Under the pieces are notes generated by a model, which had not been told where the DNA came from, did no database searches, and worked only from the letters and a program-made list of their open reading frames with translations. Position numbers and translations under genes: made by a program. Below, in pieces: positions 12,597 through 24,200 of a DNA stretch of 64,000 nucleotides; the stretch's first letter is position 1; the number at the start of each line of letters is the position of its first letter. The DNA is from Typha latifolia (Eukaryota; Streptophyta; Magnoliopsida; Poales; Typhaceae). Where the stretch lies: positions 320,001 through 384,000 of the forward strand of contig CM034108.1 of assembly GCA_019914945.1 (NCBI GenBank). Reading direction: 5' to 3'.

Positions 12597-13199
12597 CTTC
12601 GCGGCAGTGGGAAGAAGGGCATCCGGAAGAACACAAAACCCTAGAATTTGGGGAAGGCGAGAGAGGAGAAAGAGAAGATTACTGAAATCGAAACTCAAAA
12701 GGCTAACCAACCCTAATTCTACTGAGCTTTCTTTCGCCTTTGCCGTAGAGTTGCGAACTTGCGATCGTCAAAAGGGAGGAGGAGAACGAGCCGACTTGCC
12801 GACTTGGCAGTATTCGGATCCGGGTAACGCGTCAAAAAGATAAACGGATCATTCTTCTTGCACCTACCCGATATCCAATTAGGTCTCAAGTTGGACTAGT
12901 TTAAATAGTTTTGCTATGCGTGCGGCAAGTTTAATTAGGCCTTGGGCTAGCATTAGCATGGAGTCCTTCATTAATAGTTGGTATAAATACTAGAATAGAA
13001 TTAAAGCACCAATACTGAAGTTGGAGAAAACAAAAAAGGAGAGAAGAAAATATTACGCCCATCGTGGGGTTCGAACCCACGACTACAAGGTTAAGAGCCT
13101 TGCGCTCTACTGACTGAGCTAGACTGAGAAGAAAAAACCTAGGGTTTTGGACCCTCTGATCTCCCGTGTCTAACGGAGAAGAAGAAGAAGAAGAAGAAA
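12597..13199. promoter_or_regulatory. Short divergent promoter region of CAND2 and EAF7, containing a tRNA gene
   Basis: About 600 bp separates the CAND2 and EAF7 start codons. It contains the tRNA-Lys-like gene at 13056-13128 and, directly before the EAF7 ATG, a run of GAA/AAG triplets (about 13176-13199) that probably belongs to the EAF7 leader. The CAND2-proximal part carries an aaccctaatt telobox-like motif near 12709. Confidence 0.5.
13056..13128 (-). tRNA. tRNA-Lys(CUU), aberrant acceptor stem (possible pseudogene)
   Basis: The minus strand shows a D arm (GCTC..GAGC), an anticodon stem CAAGG/CCTTG with loop CTCTTAA (anticodon CTT, about 13093-13095), a five-pair T arm (GTGGG TTCGAAC CCCAC), and a 3' acceptor strand GATGGGC plus discriminator G. 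No intron or encoded CCA is seen. The 5' acceptor strand, expected to read about GCCCATC, is instead CTCAGTC. Only three Watson-Crick pairs and two G-U pairs remain out of seven; the pairs at positions 1-72 and 4-69 are broken. The A and B internal promoter boxes look intact, so it may be transcribed, but correct end processing is doubtful. Confidence 0.8.
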
Positions 13200-14395
13200 A
13201 TGGAAGCTCCGGGGGAGGAGGAACAAGACGGGCTCTCGCAGGCTCCGCTTTCCTCGGCCTCGTCTCTCCCAAAGGTTCCTTCTTTTATCACTATTTCTCG
13301 AGAAAAATTATCTTTAATCTTGAATTTATTCATTTTTATTTAAATTTGGTGCGCTGTATAGGAGCAATCGCAGGTGGAGTTAGAACTGAGGGTGTTGGAA
13401 GCTCTGGAATTCTACCCCCCCTTTAAATTGCAAGGTAATTCTTCTTCGTTATCTTTTCCTAGAATTTACCATTATTTGTTGCATGACCCTTTTAGGTGTT
13501 ACTAATCCCCTTTTTTGAACTCCTATTGTTATATATAATAACTCTCGATAATTATGTGTTCTTTGCCTGGTGATGATAAATTTAGAGAAAGAGATTGTTA
13601 TATCCGTGATTTGGAAAAAGCGGTTCGTCCAATTTGTTTGAGGTGGATAGTCCTTGACTCACTTCTGAATCCCCGTAAATAAGGGAGTAATGCTTCTCTG
13701 TATTTCCTCAATATGTTAATATTAAGTATCATCGGGTTAAAATTTGTTTGTAAAATTGAACTCCAATTATGCATACTGAATATGTGTTCATACTTTCGTA
13801 TCGGAGATTGGTATGAAGGAAGCTATTATTATCAGTAATATTCTAAATTCTCGCTAATACTGATACAATATCTAAACTCATGTTAAATGTCTAATTTTGA
13901 ATAGGCATCCATCGTCATTTCATTCTCTTTGGATTGATGGAATATCTGCAGAAGAGGTAAGTCTTGATGATTAAAGTATATCCTGAACATTTGATCAACT
14001 GATATTACTATACATATAACTGATATTGTCTCACTCTTATAGCTTGGATAGACACTTCTCAGCAGATGAGGTCTTGCAACTGTTAGACCGCTTCTTCAAC
14101 CTAGAAATGCTGGTGAATGAAAACTCTCTACGTTATTTTAACTTGTTTTTATTATTATAATAATCACTTGTAGGCTAGAAATAGTATTGGACATTTTTAA
14201 AAAACAAAAGCTTTTAGATGTCCACAATTGGATGAATGATGGATAACTCTGTTTAGTTGTAAATGCCATGACTTTCAAATGTTATAGTGAGAAAATATTC
14301 TTACGCAGAAACCTGATGATGAAGAGATTGAGAAATTCAATAAAGAGGAGGAATTCTCTTTGCCGCAGGACTACCACATTAAGGAAGAGGAGTAG
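13200..14395 (+). CDS. EAF7: EAF7/MRGBP-like NuA4 histone acetyltransferase subunit
   Basis: Small nuclear protein of the EAF7 (MRG-binding protein) family, a non-catalytic subunit of the NuA4/TIP60 histone acetyltransferase complex. The five coding exons are 13200-13274, 13362-13434, 13905-13956, 14043-14112 and 14309-14395, all GT-AG and in phase, giving 118 residues. The N-terminus is acidic and Ser-rich. The family core reads ELRVLEALEFYPPFKLQGIHR, HFILFGLMEYLQKS, then the FSADEVLQLLDRFFNLEML helix, and an acidic tail containing EEEFSLPQDY. The protein is far shorter than fungal and animal homologues, which carry long charged C-termini, but close to plant family members. It stands head-to-head with CAND2 and the tRNA-like gene, and the ATG follows a GAA-rich leader. 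Confidence 0.85.
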
Positions 14396-15631
14396 CATGT
14401 CTTATCTAGGGTGATTGTTATCTGCATTCTATCAACACTACAACCTCTTTCAAGAATGGCAAGCATTAGTTCAATCTTAGCATTCTTAATGCAGTCCTGA
14501 TTTTGCCAACTCTATGCAGAGCTTAATTTCGGGATTAATGGGGTTGCGGCTTCTAACTCATCAACAGTTCATTTTTCATCTGAATTGTGTTCCTTGTTTT
14601 TTTCATCTGAGAACTTAGATGCCTTCCTTCCTAAGATTCTTATAACTTGGATAGCCTTTCCAAGCAAGCGCTGTTCCATGTGCTATACTCTTGCCACTTT
14701 GCCAAATATATGTAAATGTTATTTTGTTTCAGGAAATCAAGGGTAAAAGTTGACTCTCCTGTTGCTAGTGTGAAGTCTTTTTTTTTTTCTGTGATCACCT
14801 AGTTGACCGTCGTAGAATACACAAATTTTGGTAACGGTTTGCTATTACTCTACTATTGGCTATTCTTGCATTCATTTATTTTGACTAATGTCAGAAATAA
14901 CAGAGTATATAGAAAGTGTTGCAGGGGAAATTTTGCCAAATCCATTTTGCCCCAAGGAAATGAAAAAAAAAATATTTGCTCCTGATAATGAATGTAATAT
15001 ATGGCATTGCAAAATGGAAAGAAAAAATTGTGGTTGGTGGATTTTGCTTGTCACAAGGCTGCCATAGTTAGTACAAATTAATAGCCAACTAATGCAACTC
15101 AATCGTCTTCCCTTGTGAGATGTCACCGTTACACTAGAGAATGTACAAGTTTAGATCACAAATTACATATACACCAATCGAGTAAGGTTAATAATATAAT
15201 AAGGAACCAGTAAAAGAATCCATAGAAGTGCCAGTAAAGAGATTCAGAAACACTTTTCTTTCATAGGGTTCTTAGTAAGTAGTCGTTCGTTTGAAGCCTT
15301 AAGAAACCGGCAGAGTTTAGCAGTACAAATAAGGAAAAGGAAACAACGCCACCACCTAATACATCATTTCACTAACCTAAGACATTTAACAGTGAAGGCG
15401 CTTTCAAATAAAACATAAAAAGGGCAGAAAGAACGGGAGATGATCAACGATGAGGAAGGTTAGATACATCAAGGGAGCCACGTTCTTATCCTGATAACCG
15501 AAGAGAAAAGGAGGATTCCCTGCTTTGACCCAGATGCCATACATGGATTGAAAAGCTATTGCAACCCTCTTGAGGATTCTCAATTCCAAAAGTATGCCTC
15601 CATTGCATGTCTACCGACACAACCATCCTCG
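14396..15631. other. Convergent 3' region between EAF7 and 14-3-3
   Basis: The region contains the 3' untranslated parts of the two facing genes. Short ORFs such as 14803-14985 (+) and 15404-15689 (-) lack recognisable domains; the minus ones probably lie in the 14-3-3 3' UTR. No repeat or RNA gene was recognised. Confidence 0.5.
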
Positions 15632-17537
15632 CTAGTTCTGCAACAAGAAAAGTACAGTTACTAAACCTATATTTGAAAGACAATATCATGCAATAAAAGC
15701 ACGACTAGGGAGAACTAATTGGCGAATCGCTATGCACCTGAGGCTCTGCAGCTGCTTTGGCCTCCTCTCCTCCTTTGTACCCATCTTCGGCTGCAAAATA
15801 TTATGAGTTTCAGCATATGAGAGTAAGACTATGGGTCAAAAGGACTAGGAGTAAATATATATCATCTTTGGAAGGATATGAGACTATCTATCAAAATCTA
15901 AATCACCTCCATCCTCAGGTAAATCAGATGTCCAGAGCGTAAGATTGTCTCTCAGCAACTGCATGATCAAAGTGCTATCCTTGTACGACTCCTCACTCAA
16001 GGAATCGAGCTCTGCAATTGCCTCATCAAAGGCTTGCTTTGCCAAATGGCATGCCCTGGAAATGTTTTGACATTATTGAAAAGATAATTCTGAACATTTT
16101 TCAAATGTTTGAATGTAAATAATACCTCTCAGGGGAGTTCATGATTTCATAGTAGAAGACTGAGAAGTTCAGAGCAAGACCAAGACGGATAGGATGCGTA
16201 GGGGACAGATCACTGCTGGCTGTGTTTGAGGCAGCCTAAAATAAAAGGAAATATATCAAAAGAGCAAAGATTTATGACAAGGACAAAATTTGGACATGCC
16301 TGATAGCCCTTCAAAGATTGATCAGCAGCTTCTTTCTTTTCTTGGTCAGTCTTGAACTCAGCAAGATAACGGAAGTAATCACCCTTCCTGTATCACATAC
16401 AATGAATTTAGTACTAAAAAAAAAAAAGCTTTACCAGAGGTTCCCACAAGCAGCAATTGGTTAACAAGCTTCCACTCCCAGGACGGTTAATAGAGAAAGC
16501 TGTAGATTCTCCACTCTCCGCCTGTGCTTATGAAAAATACAAGCAAAAAAGATTAAGTAGCAGCTAAACTTACATCTTGTAATAAAATACAGTAGATTCT
16601 CCAGAGCCAGAAGAAGGAACTAGATGCTGATCGATGATGGATAAGATGTCATTGCATATCTTTGTGAGTTCATCTTCAACTTTCTGGCGATAACCTTTGA
16701 TCAGTTTGACGTTCTGTTCATTCCCTTTTGACTCTTCTTTTTGCTCAATGGAGGACATGATGCGCCATGAAGCTCGGCGAGCCCCGATAACATTCTTGTA
16801 ACCCACCGAAAGGAGATTCCTTTCTTCAACAGTCAGCTCAACGTCAAGCTCAGCGACCTTCTTCATGCTTTCAACCATTTCTGGATTAAGATAGCAATCA
16901 AATTGATAGTTATCTTATGTACGAACGAGCAATTATACATTTACTATTAGTAAAAGTTGACAAAGAGTCGTCCTTGGTGTACCTTGAGGAGGTAATTACC
17001 ATTGTCAACACTAGGAATAAACATGACAATAAATAGATATCTTCATTTGTCATGGTTCATTGCCGCACAACTTTAAAACATACGATCCTTCTATAAAAAT
17101 TCTTTTTTTTTCAGGAAAAATTATCCGTTGCTACAAAACTTTTCAATTGTCATTCGTATCCCAGTAACATAACCTTAAGAAAAATGGCAGCAAAGAGGAA
17201 CGTCAATAAGAAAACTAAATCTCGAAAGACTTAAAAATATTACGGAATCGCAAAGAGAAATGAAGAAAAAGCTTTGAAAATTAAAAGAAAAAAAAAGTAG
17301 GCAAAAGACAATCTTTTTTAAAAAGGCAATTTTTTAAAAAAAAAGTAGGCACAAGACAATTTAGACTAAGATTTCAGCAAAGAAAAATCGGTAATAGCTC
17401 GAATCTACATGACAGAAGGAGGACCAAAATACGGAATAAACCATAAGAAAAGGCGAAATCAGATGAGAGCACTCACCGTCGTATCTCTCAGCTTGCTCTG
17501 CGAGCTTCGCCACGTAGACATGGTTCTCCCTCTCCAT
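15632..17537 (-). CDS. GF14: 14-3-3 protein (general regulatory factor)
   Basis: Phosphoserine/threonine-binding adaptor, a cytosolic and nuclear dimer that regulates kinases, transporters and metabolic enzymes. Coding exons on the minus strand are 17477-17537, 16574-16880, 16300-16387, 16126-16235, 15907-16055, 15738-15790 and the tiny 15632-15637, giving 257 residues. Landmarks are [22 protein letters not shown], the signature [20 protein letters not shown], the phosphopeptide-binding YRYL-type segment (here [10 protein letters not shown]), [19 protein letters not shown], and the second signature [20 protein letters not shown], then a variable acidic tail. The intron between 16300-16387 and 16126-16235 uses a GC donor. 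The last junction adds only Asn plus a stop; without that splice the tail would end in [16 protein letters not shown] is taken as the start rather than an in-frame ATG at 17564. Confidence 0.93.
16236..16299 (-). other. GC-AG intron in the 14-3-3 gene
   Basis: The exon ends GGC TAT CAG and the intron begins GCATGTCC; the acceptor is TTTTAG. The reading frame (..[13 protein letters not shown]..) is the expected 14-3-3 sequence, so the exon edges are fixed by the protein. No GT nearby keeps the frame. The intron is 64 nt long. Confidence 0.88.
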
Positions 17538-18294
17538 TTCACCACCTCTCGAGGTAAAAACCAAAGCCTTCTTCGAACCCTAAAAAGTAACTGCGTTGGA
17601 GAGAGATCAAATGATCCGAAAAGAGCGATGGGCGGTACTTGTAACGATGGTGGGACCGTTAAAGGCTCGAACCCTTTCCGGTACCCGATGACCGCGATCC
17701 AGCCGTCCGTTTCCCTCATCGAGAGATCACCGTACGATTCGTCACGTGGACGGAGTCGTGGGGTTCGCTAGTCCAATCAGTCCGCCCTCGCCGTGATATG
17801 GGGACGTGGCCACGTGGGGCCCATTTTGGCTGTCGTCTCTCAAAATACTGAAAAATGGAAAAATTAAAAATTATATATATATATATATATATTCTTTGCA
17901 TGGTGATGATGTATTAATCCGTAATCTCGAGTTTGAATGCGTGTGAACGTAAATTTTTCTGTGAAAAAAATTAAGAATATAGATTGCATATTATGTGCCT
18001 CTTTTTGATGTATTGAGCTCATAATATAATCTATTTATTTGTTTTCGAGAAAGATTAGCCCCTATGTATAATTCATAATTAGCCTACAAACTCACCCAAA
18101 ATAAACAAGCATATTTATAAGTTGTTATATGGTCTTCAAACAACATAATATTACAACACCGGCTGTCTCGCTACAAATAATCACTAAAAAAAACTCATGA
18201 GGTATTCGTTACTCAGGAGGATAAACATCAGTCATGTCCCTATGGTCTCTGCCGATCTAATAAGAACAGACTTGACGACCTGACCTGTCATCGG
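17538..18294. promoter_or_regulatory. 14-3-3 promoter/leader and hnRNP Q 3' flank
   Basis: About 750 bp lies between two same-strand genes. The part near the 14-3-3 start (17580-17830) is GC-rich and probably holds the promoter and leader. A (TA)n run lies at 17872-17892. The remainder to 18294 is AT-rich and probably the hnRNP Q 3' UTR and terminator region. No ORF of note. Confidence 0.5.
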
Positions 18295-21200
18295 CTATAA
18301 AGGTTCACCTGTGAAAGGATCAAACCTGTATGGTTGTCCGGTGAATGGATCAAACTTGATTCGAGGACGTTCAGCAGGGCGTTCGGCGAATGGATTGAAC
18401 TTGATTTGAGGATGTTCAGCAGGGCGTTCGGCGAATGGATCCGACTTGATTCGAGGACTTTCAGCAGAGCGTTCAGCGGAGGATGTAAACTGAGAATCGG
18501 AACTGTTGCCGATCTTATAGTCCCTGAAGGATGGATGTAGCTTTCCATACGAGGATGTGGTTTCTCCCAATTTTGTAACACTTGATTGGGACAAGAGGGG
18601 ATCTTCACGGAGTGAAGAAGTATAGGGATATACACCTGGGGAGGAGCTATAGCTGCTGTACCTGCAAACAAGTTAGATGTCTCTCATAAAGTTCCCAATG
18701 CAATCTAACAGTTCACCAGCTGCAGCAAGAGGCTCTTTAGAAAGATACCAAGTGAATAATTGACAGAAAATATACGAATTTTTCAACAAATACTTTACAA
18801 GAGATTAACATTGAAGTAGAAAGGAGTTCTACTGAACTACTAGACTTGATAGCATGAAGAGAATTACATACGACTTGTTATATGACTCAACGAGCTCGTC
18901 AGTTGTCTTTGTGCAACACTAACATTAGATAGAGAGTAAAAATAACTAAGCAGGGTGATCAACTAAAATGGCAGGCTACAAAATGAAAATTCATATGAGA
19001 TGGGAGACTGTCCCGGAAAAGAAAAATGATAAGAAAATGCGAAGAATGATTAACTCTAAATACTGAGTAAAGAACTGGAAGAAACTCTTCAATAGAAGAC
19101 ACTGATGTAAGTTACAATTAAAAATTAGAAAAGGTTGCAAAAAGACCTGATAAATAAAAAATGACGTGACAGTCCAAGCAAATGTATACTGACCTAGCAG
19201 AAGAATGATCAATTCCTTGCCCATGATGCGGGGCTCTTAATTTAAGCAGTGCAGAATCCTTGGCTATATAATTACTTCTTGGGAGGAGTGATGGGTTCCC
19301 TCGGAAAGCAAACTTATCCATATGGTGCTGCGATTGACAAAAGAGAGAGGATCTTCAATGAAAAATAAATAAATAAAACACAAGCGAGGGTAAAGAGAGT
19401 TCAAGAACAATAGGAAATGCCAAATAAACCTTAGCAACCAAAGAAGAAAAGTATGCTCCTTTATCAAGTTTGTATCTACCTGATAATATGAACTGCAAAT
19501 CACATCCAAGAAGAATGATGAAGAGGTTGAATCAGAGAATGGAATTCACACAACTGTGTGCATGAAAATTACAAACCTGATCAAGGACTGCTATAGCAGC
19601 TGATTCTGGAAGCTCCTTGAGACTAGTAATGCAATGGATATCAACCTGCCAAAGAGTGAAATAGATTCATCGATGAAACAAATGAAAGAATAATGGTTGC
19701 AAGGCTTTCTGCTTGCTAAATTAACAAGAAATACTATAAGAAAGAAGGGGGGAAATGCTTCAGACAAGCAATAGGTGGCCTGATTCATTCCAATGACAGG
19801 ATGCATCATATTGCTTTTCTACAAGTAGGACTTCTTCCCAACATTTCTCTTTCATTGCCTACTATGTTGATTAAGGAACGCGTTAAAGAAAAATTATAGA
19901 AGGGACACTAATGTTAATTAGCATAGCTTACATCATATCGAGTAGCAATTCCAAGACGCAATACTTGAAGCAAGCATTCTTTTACTGCTGAAGGTAATGA
20001 TAAAACAGCTGTTTCATATGGATCTGCAGAGGCAGGCACCTAAACAACAGGACCCCAAAAAAGAATGAGAGAGAGAGAGTTTGAGCTACTAAAGATATTT
20101 TATAGCATTCATAATTTCCCACCCCCCAAATTAGATAATGATGACTGGTAAACTATGATACTCCAATTAAAGAAAACAGACTACAAAAGAAAATATAACC
20201 AAAGCAAATAATTGGAGATTATTTATAATTCAGAATGTTACTACATGATATCTTAGGAATGCTAGAAAAATGAAGCGAAAAGTGACATTTCACGGCATGT
20301 AGAATCGTAGACAACCCACATAATTGGGAGTAAAAGCTTGGATGTAACAGTAACTATTTGCAGGATGATGCTTCTTTTTGTATCCAAGCAACATAAGAAA
20401 ACAGTACTGCTATGCTACTTCCCTTGATATGCATAGGTGCCATGTGAGCCCCAGATGGACCAAGATAAGACAGGATCTCAATTCTAGATGAAGCTTCAAA
20501 ATAGAGGGCGTGACAGTAGAGAAACAATTATATTGAGATTCATATAGTAAGTCCTTGTCTAGGTTTTCTTTCATTAAATTCTCACTTGAAGAATTTTTTG
20601 GGTGGAAAATAAGCAATCTTTTGGAGTGGGCCAGGTTCAGGCAACTGTAGTTTTTTCAGGGAATTCCCAGTTAGGATCTTGCCCTTTCTTCAGGCTGAAA
20701 CAATACCTTTTCCAGGCACAAAAAAAACATTAGGCTGGCTATTAGGTTGCTCAGGCCGATGCAGCCCATTGACACTCCCGATCGTGAATAACTACAATTA
20801 GATCATAAAGGCTTGTTTTCATTCATTTTACCCCTTGCAATATGGTCTTGATTAAAACTAGTTTGTCAATTCGCATCCTTTTAAAGAAAGAAGATGCAAG
20901 AGTGATCATGCAGAAAATAGTGGACACTACCATATTAGCAAGTCTTGGTGCTTTTGTTTGCCGATCCAATGAATCATGAACATGACTCTCATAAGAATAA
21001 TCAGGTGGATCTTTGGATTTATTTCCTGGTTCACTTTTGGCCTCATCACGGACACGCTTCCTGTCCTTTCCCGCAGGTCTAGCAACTGACACCTAGAGTG
21101 AAATAAATCATACCCAGGTGATTCTGCAAATTATACTAAAACTAGCAGAAGTAAATATAAAACTTCGAAGTAATGACGAGCAGCTCCAGAGATAATTTCA

Positions 21201-24200
21201 GAGGCTACTATTCCATGACATGCCTGGATCTTAAAACTTGGGCCTCTATGGGGTCCTTGTATTGTTTTCCCATCCATTTCCTTGATTGCATTATCTAGGT
21301 CCTGTCAAAAGAAAAACCTAAAAATTCCAAAACATGATTTGTGCACCACTGATGTCACATAAGAGAAAAAAATTGGAACTGCACAAGATGACAGTCAGAC
21401 AAAATATTTAACATTTAGATGAATTTTACACATATTTATCTTACATCTATTGCCAAGAGTGATATCATCAGTAGGCTTTTTATGCCATAATCACCAAAAG
21501 CGAAATAAATAGAACTGTTTCTCTTCTTAGTTCAATTCAGATCAATAAAGGAGGATATGATTATAGGGCACATAAGATGCAAAGAAAGCAAAAATATGTG
21601 TTGATGAGTTTCATGAATGGAACACAGCAACACTTACTGAACGCTTGGCAAAGTGAACAAATCCAACTGGAAAATGGCCCTTCCTTGATAATGCTACCCT
21701 CTCCACCTAAGAGAAAAAGAATAGCATGATAGATAAAACTTTGCTTTAGAACCTAGCAACCTAGCACTAACTTGAACTTGTTAAGCACTGATTCACCTTT
21801 CCAAGTGGTTCAAAGAGTTTCTTCAAATACTCTTCATCAGAACTTGTTGGTAAATTTCCAACAAAAGCAGTCTTGATCTGGAATAGAGGTGAAGAAGAAT
21901 AAAGTGAGATTATAAATCAATGTAAGATCAGTTACATATGTATCTTTATATCCCAACAGAAAAATAAACATCCATTACCTTTGCCATCTCTTCTGGATCA
22001 ATCTCAGGCTCTTCAGCCCAGTCTATTGAGGGATGCAACCCACCAAGCAGAAAGTCTGATTTTGACCCAATGCGATATGCACGTGCAGCATCCTGTGATT
22101 GATATTTTCAAGAGGAGAAGATCAAAGGTCTATGATCTACTTGGCAGATTATTGATTTTTACAAGTGGTTCCCAAGATGATATGATAGATGAGGAAGATT
22201 GATGCAATCATAGTGATAAATATCACGATTAGCGATTAGCTGCAACTGACATAATTAGAAGTAATTCCATCATAATCTTACAGATACACTTGCTTCCCGT
22301 CTTTTAGATCTAAGTCATGATGGACTGAAGCAAACACGTAACAACGTGCTATGGCAAATTATAATTCTGGACATAATAAAATCAACTGTGAGAACAATTA
22401 GAAACACAAGGTCAAGGAATATGTTTGATCTTAGGGCCTGTTTGGGTACATTGGCAAAATTTTCAATAAGAGTTTTAACATGTCGGAATAAAAAAGTGCA
22501 ACTAAAGGATCATATATGATCCTCTTAGGATTGACTCAAATTTTTTTGTTTGGGTATTCTGGGAAATTTTAGAGGAAAAAATAGAGAAAAGGGAGACGGA
22601 GGGGGATGAGGAGGATATGTGTGGAGGTGGTGGCGAGAGGAGGAGGAGGAGATAATAGGGTGGTGAGAGGGGAGGAGGAGGGAGAGAGAGAGAGAGAGAG
22701 AGAGAAATGGGGAAGGAAGAAAGAAAAGAGTGAGGAAGTAGCATAGGAAAACGAAATAAGGTCATACTTATTCTTTTCCCCACTTAGGAGAGAGCTAGTT
22801 CCTACAGAAACTTTTCCGTGAAATGCTTTTCAAACACCCAAATGGAAAATGTTTCCTATCCCTCTGGAATTTCCTAAGGAAAATCTAAACCCCACAAACT
22901 CCTATAGAATTCTTTTTCTATCCAAACATGCTCTCTCCCTCTCTCCCTCCCTCTCTCTGATGTTACAAACTTACAATCAATACTGACAAGAAAATTACAA
23001 GGGCAATGCTCAAAGTTTGCACAAGTGGAAATCAAATAAAATGTTGTAAAAAGGTTTGACTGATATAAGTGCATCAAGATATAAATTTATGAGTAGATAA
23101 TGTGAGATTGGTGGAGACCTGCAAGATAAACCAATATGTGAGTCAACCACAAAAACAATGAAATCATCGTTAAGAATTACCAAACAGCAGAGGTGAATGA
23201 TATAAAAAACCGCTTCACGTGCATCCGTAAGCAAATTGCAAGAAGTAATGAAGACAAACGACAATATGTAAATCTACCAACTAAGAGAAAGATAAACTAA
23301 ACAAGTTCAGCATTCTCACTGCATGAGAAGAGAATCGGACAAAAGCAAATCCTCGGTTCAGTTGCTTTCTTCCAGCAGAAGAATTTTCAGAGCTTGAAGG
23401 CATTGCAAGGTCTACAGATAAAACATCTTGAAACGCCTGCAAATACAAGAAGCAGAGGTGTTTAAAGACAAATTTGATAATTCTAAGTGTAACAACTGAA
23501 ATGTGTACCTGGCGCACCAACTTATCAAATTCTTCTGAGCACCATTCTAGAATATATTAACAAACAAAACAATAAAATGTAGTAAGTAGATGCTAAAAGT
23601 TGTATTAATGACAGACACAGTATCCATATCATAACCAAGAAGCATTTGTCATAGAAGTTGGTACAAGGTTAAAAGTTGTGCTGCATCAAGCTATTTAAAA
23701 GTTTCCAGTAGCTGACATGACATGATAACTGTGTGAACTGGTTTTGAAGCCTTCTAATAGAAAGCAAGGTTCATCCTAGGGGTGAAAATGGATCGAATAC
23801 AGCCCGAATAATGCTTAACCTACATTCGGATTTATATTTTAGATCTAAATATAAATTTAGATACGAATATTGGACGAATAGCAAAATTTAAAATTATATT
23901 CTAACTAAACATATACGGATTAGATAACTTTCGAATAGAGGATCGGTTGATGCAAATCGAATTTTAAATGAATTATGATATTTCTTTTGGAGGCAATTAA
24001 CATAAAATATTAAGAGTTTCAAAAATAAATAATTTTTTTGCATGTCAAATACATATAAATTTAGCAAAATCGATCTCTAGAAATAATATATAGCACATAT
24101 TAGTAACAATATTAATATTCATCATTTAAATAAGCAACCTAAAAATTGTAAACCATTCAAAAAAATGCAACTATACAGATATCCGATATCCATGTCCGAA

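Noticed and set aside
12931..13272. 113-codon minus ORF across the tRNA
   Set aside because: It translates the tRNA-Lys-like sequence (the typical AQSVERKALN...VVGSNPT artefact) and has no protein family match.
18288..18671. 127-codon minus ORF overlapping the hnRNP Q last exon
   Set aside because: Its frame is shifted from the one that continues the hnRNP Q reading and ends FDPFTGEPL; the spliced phase supports the other frame.
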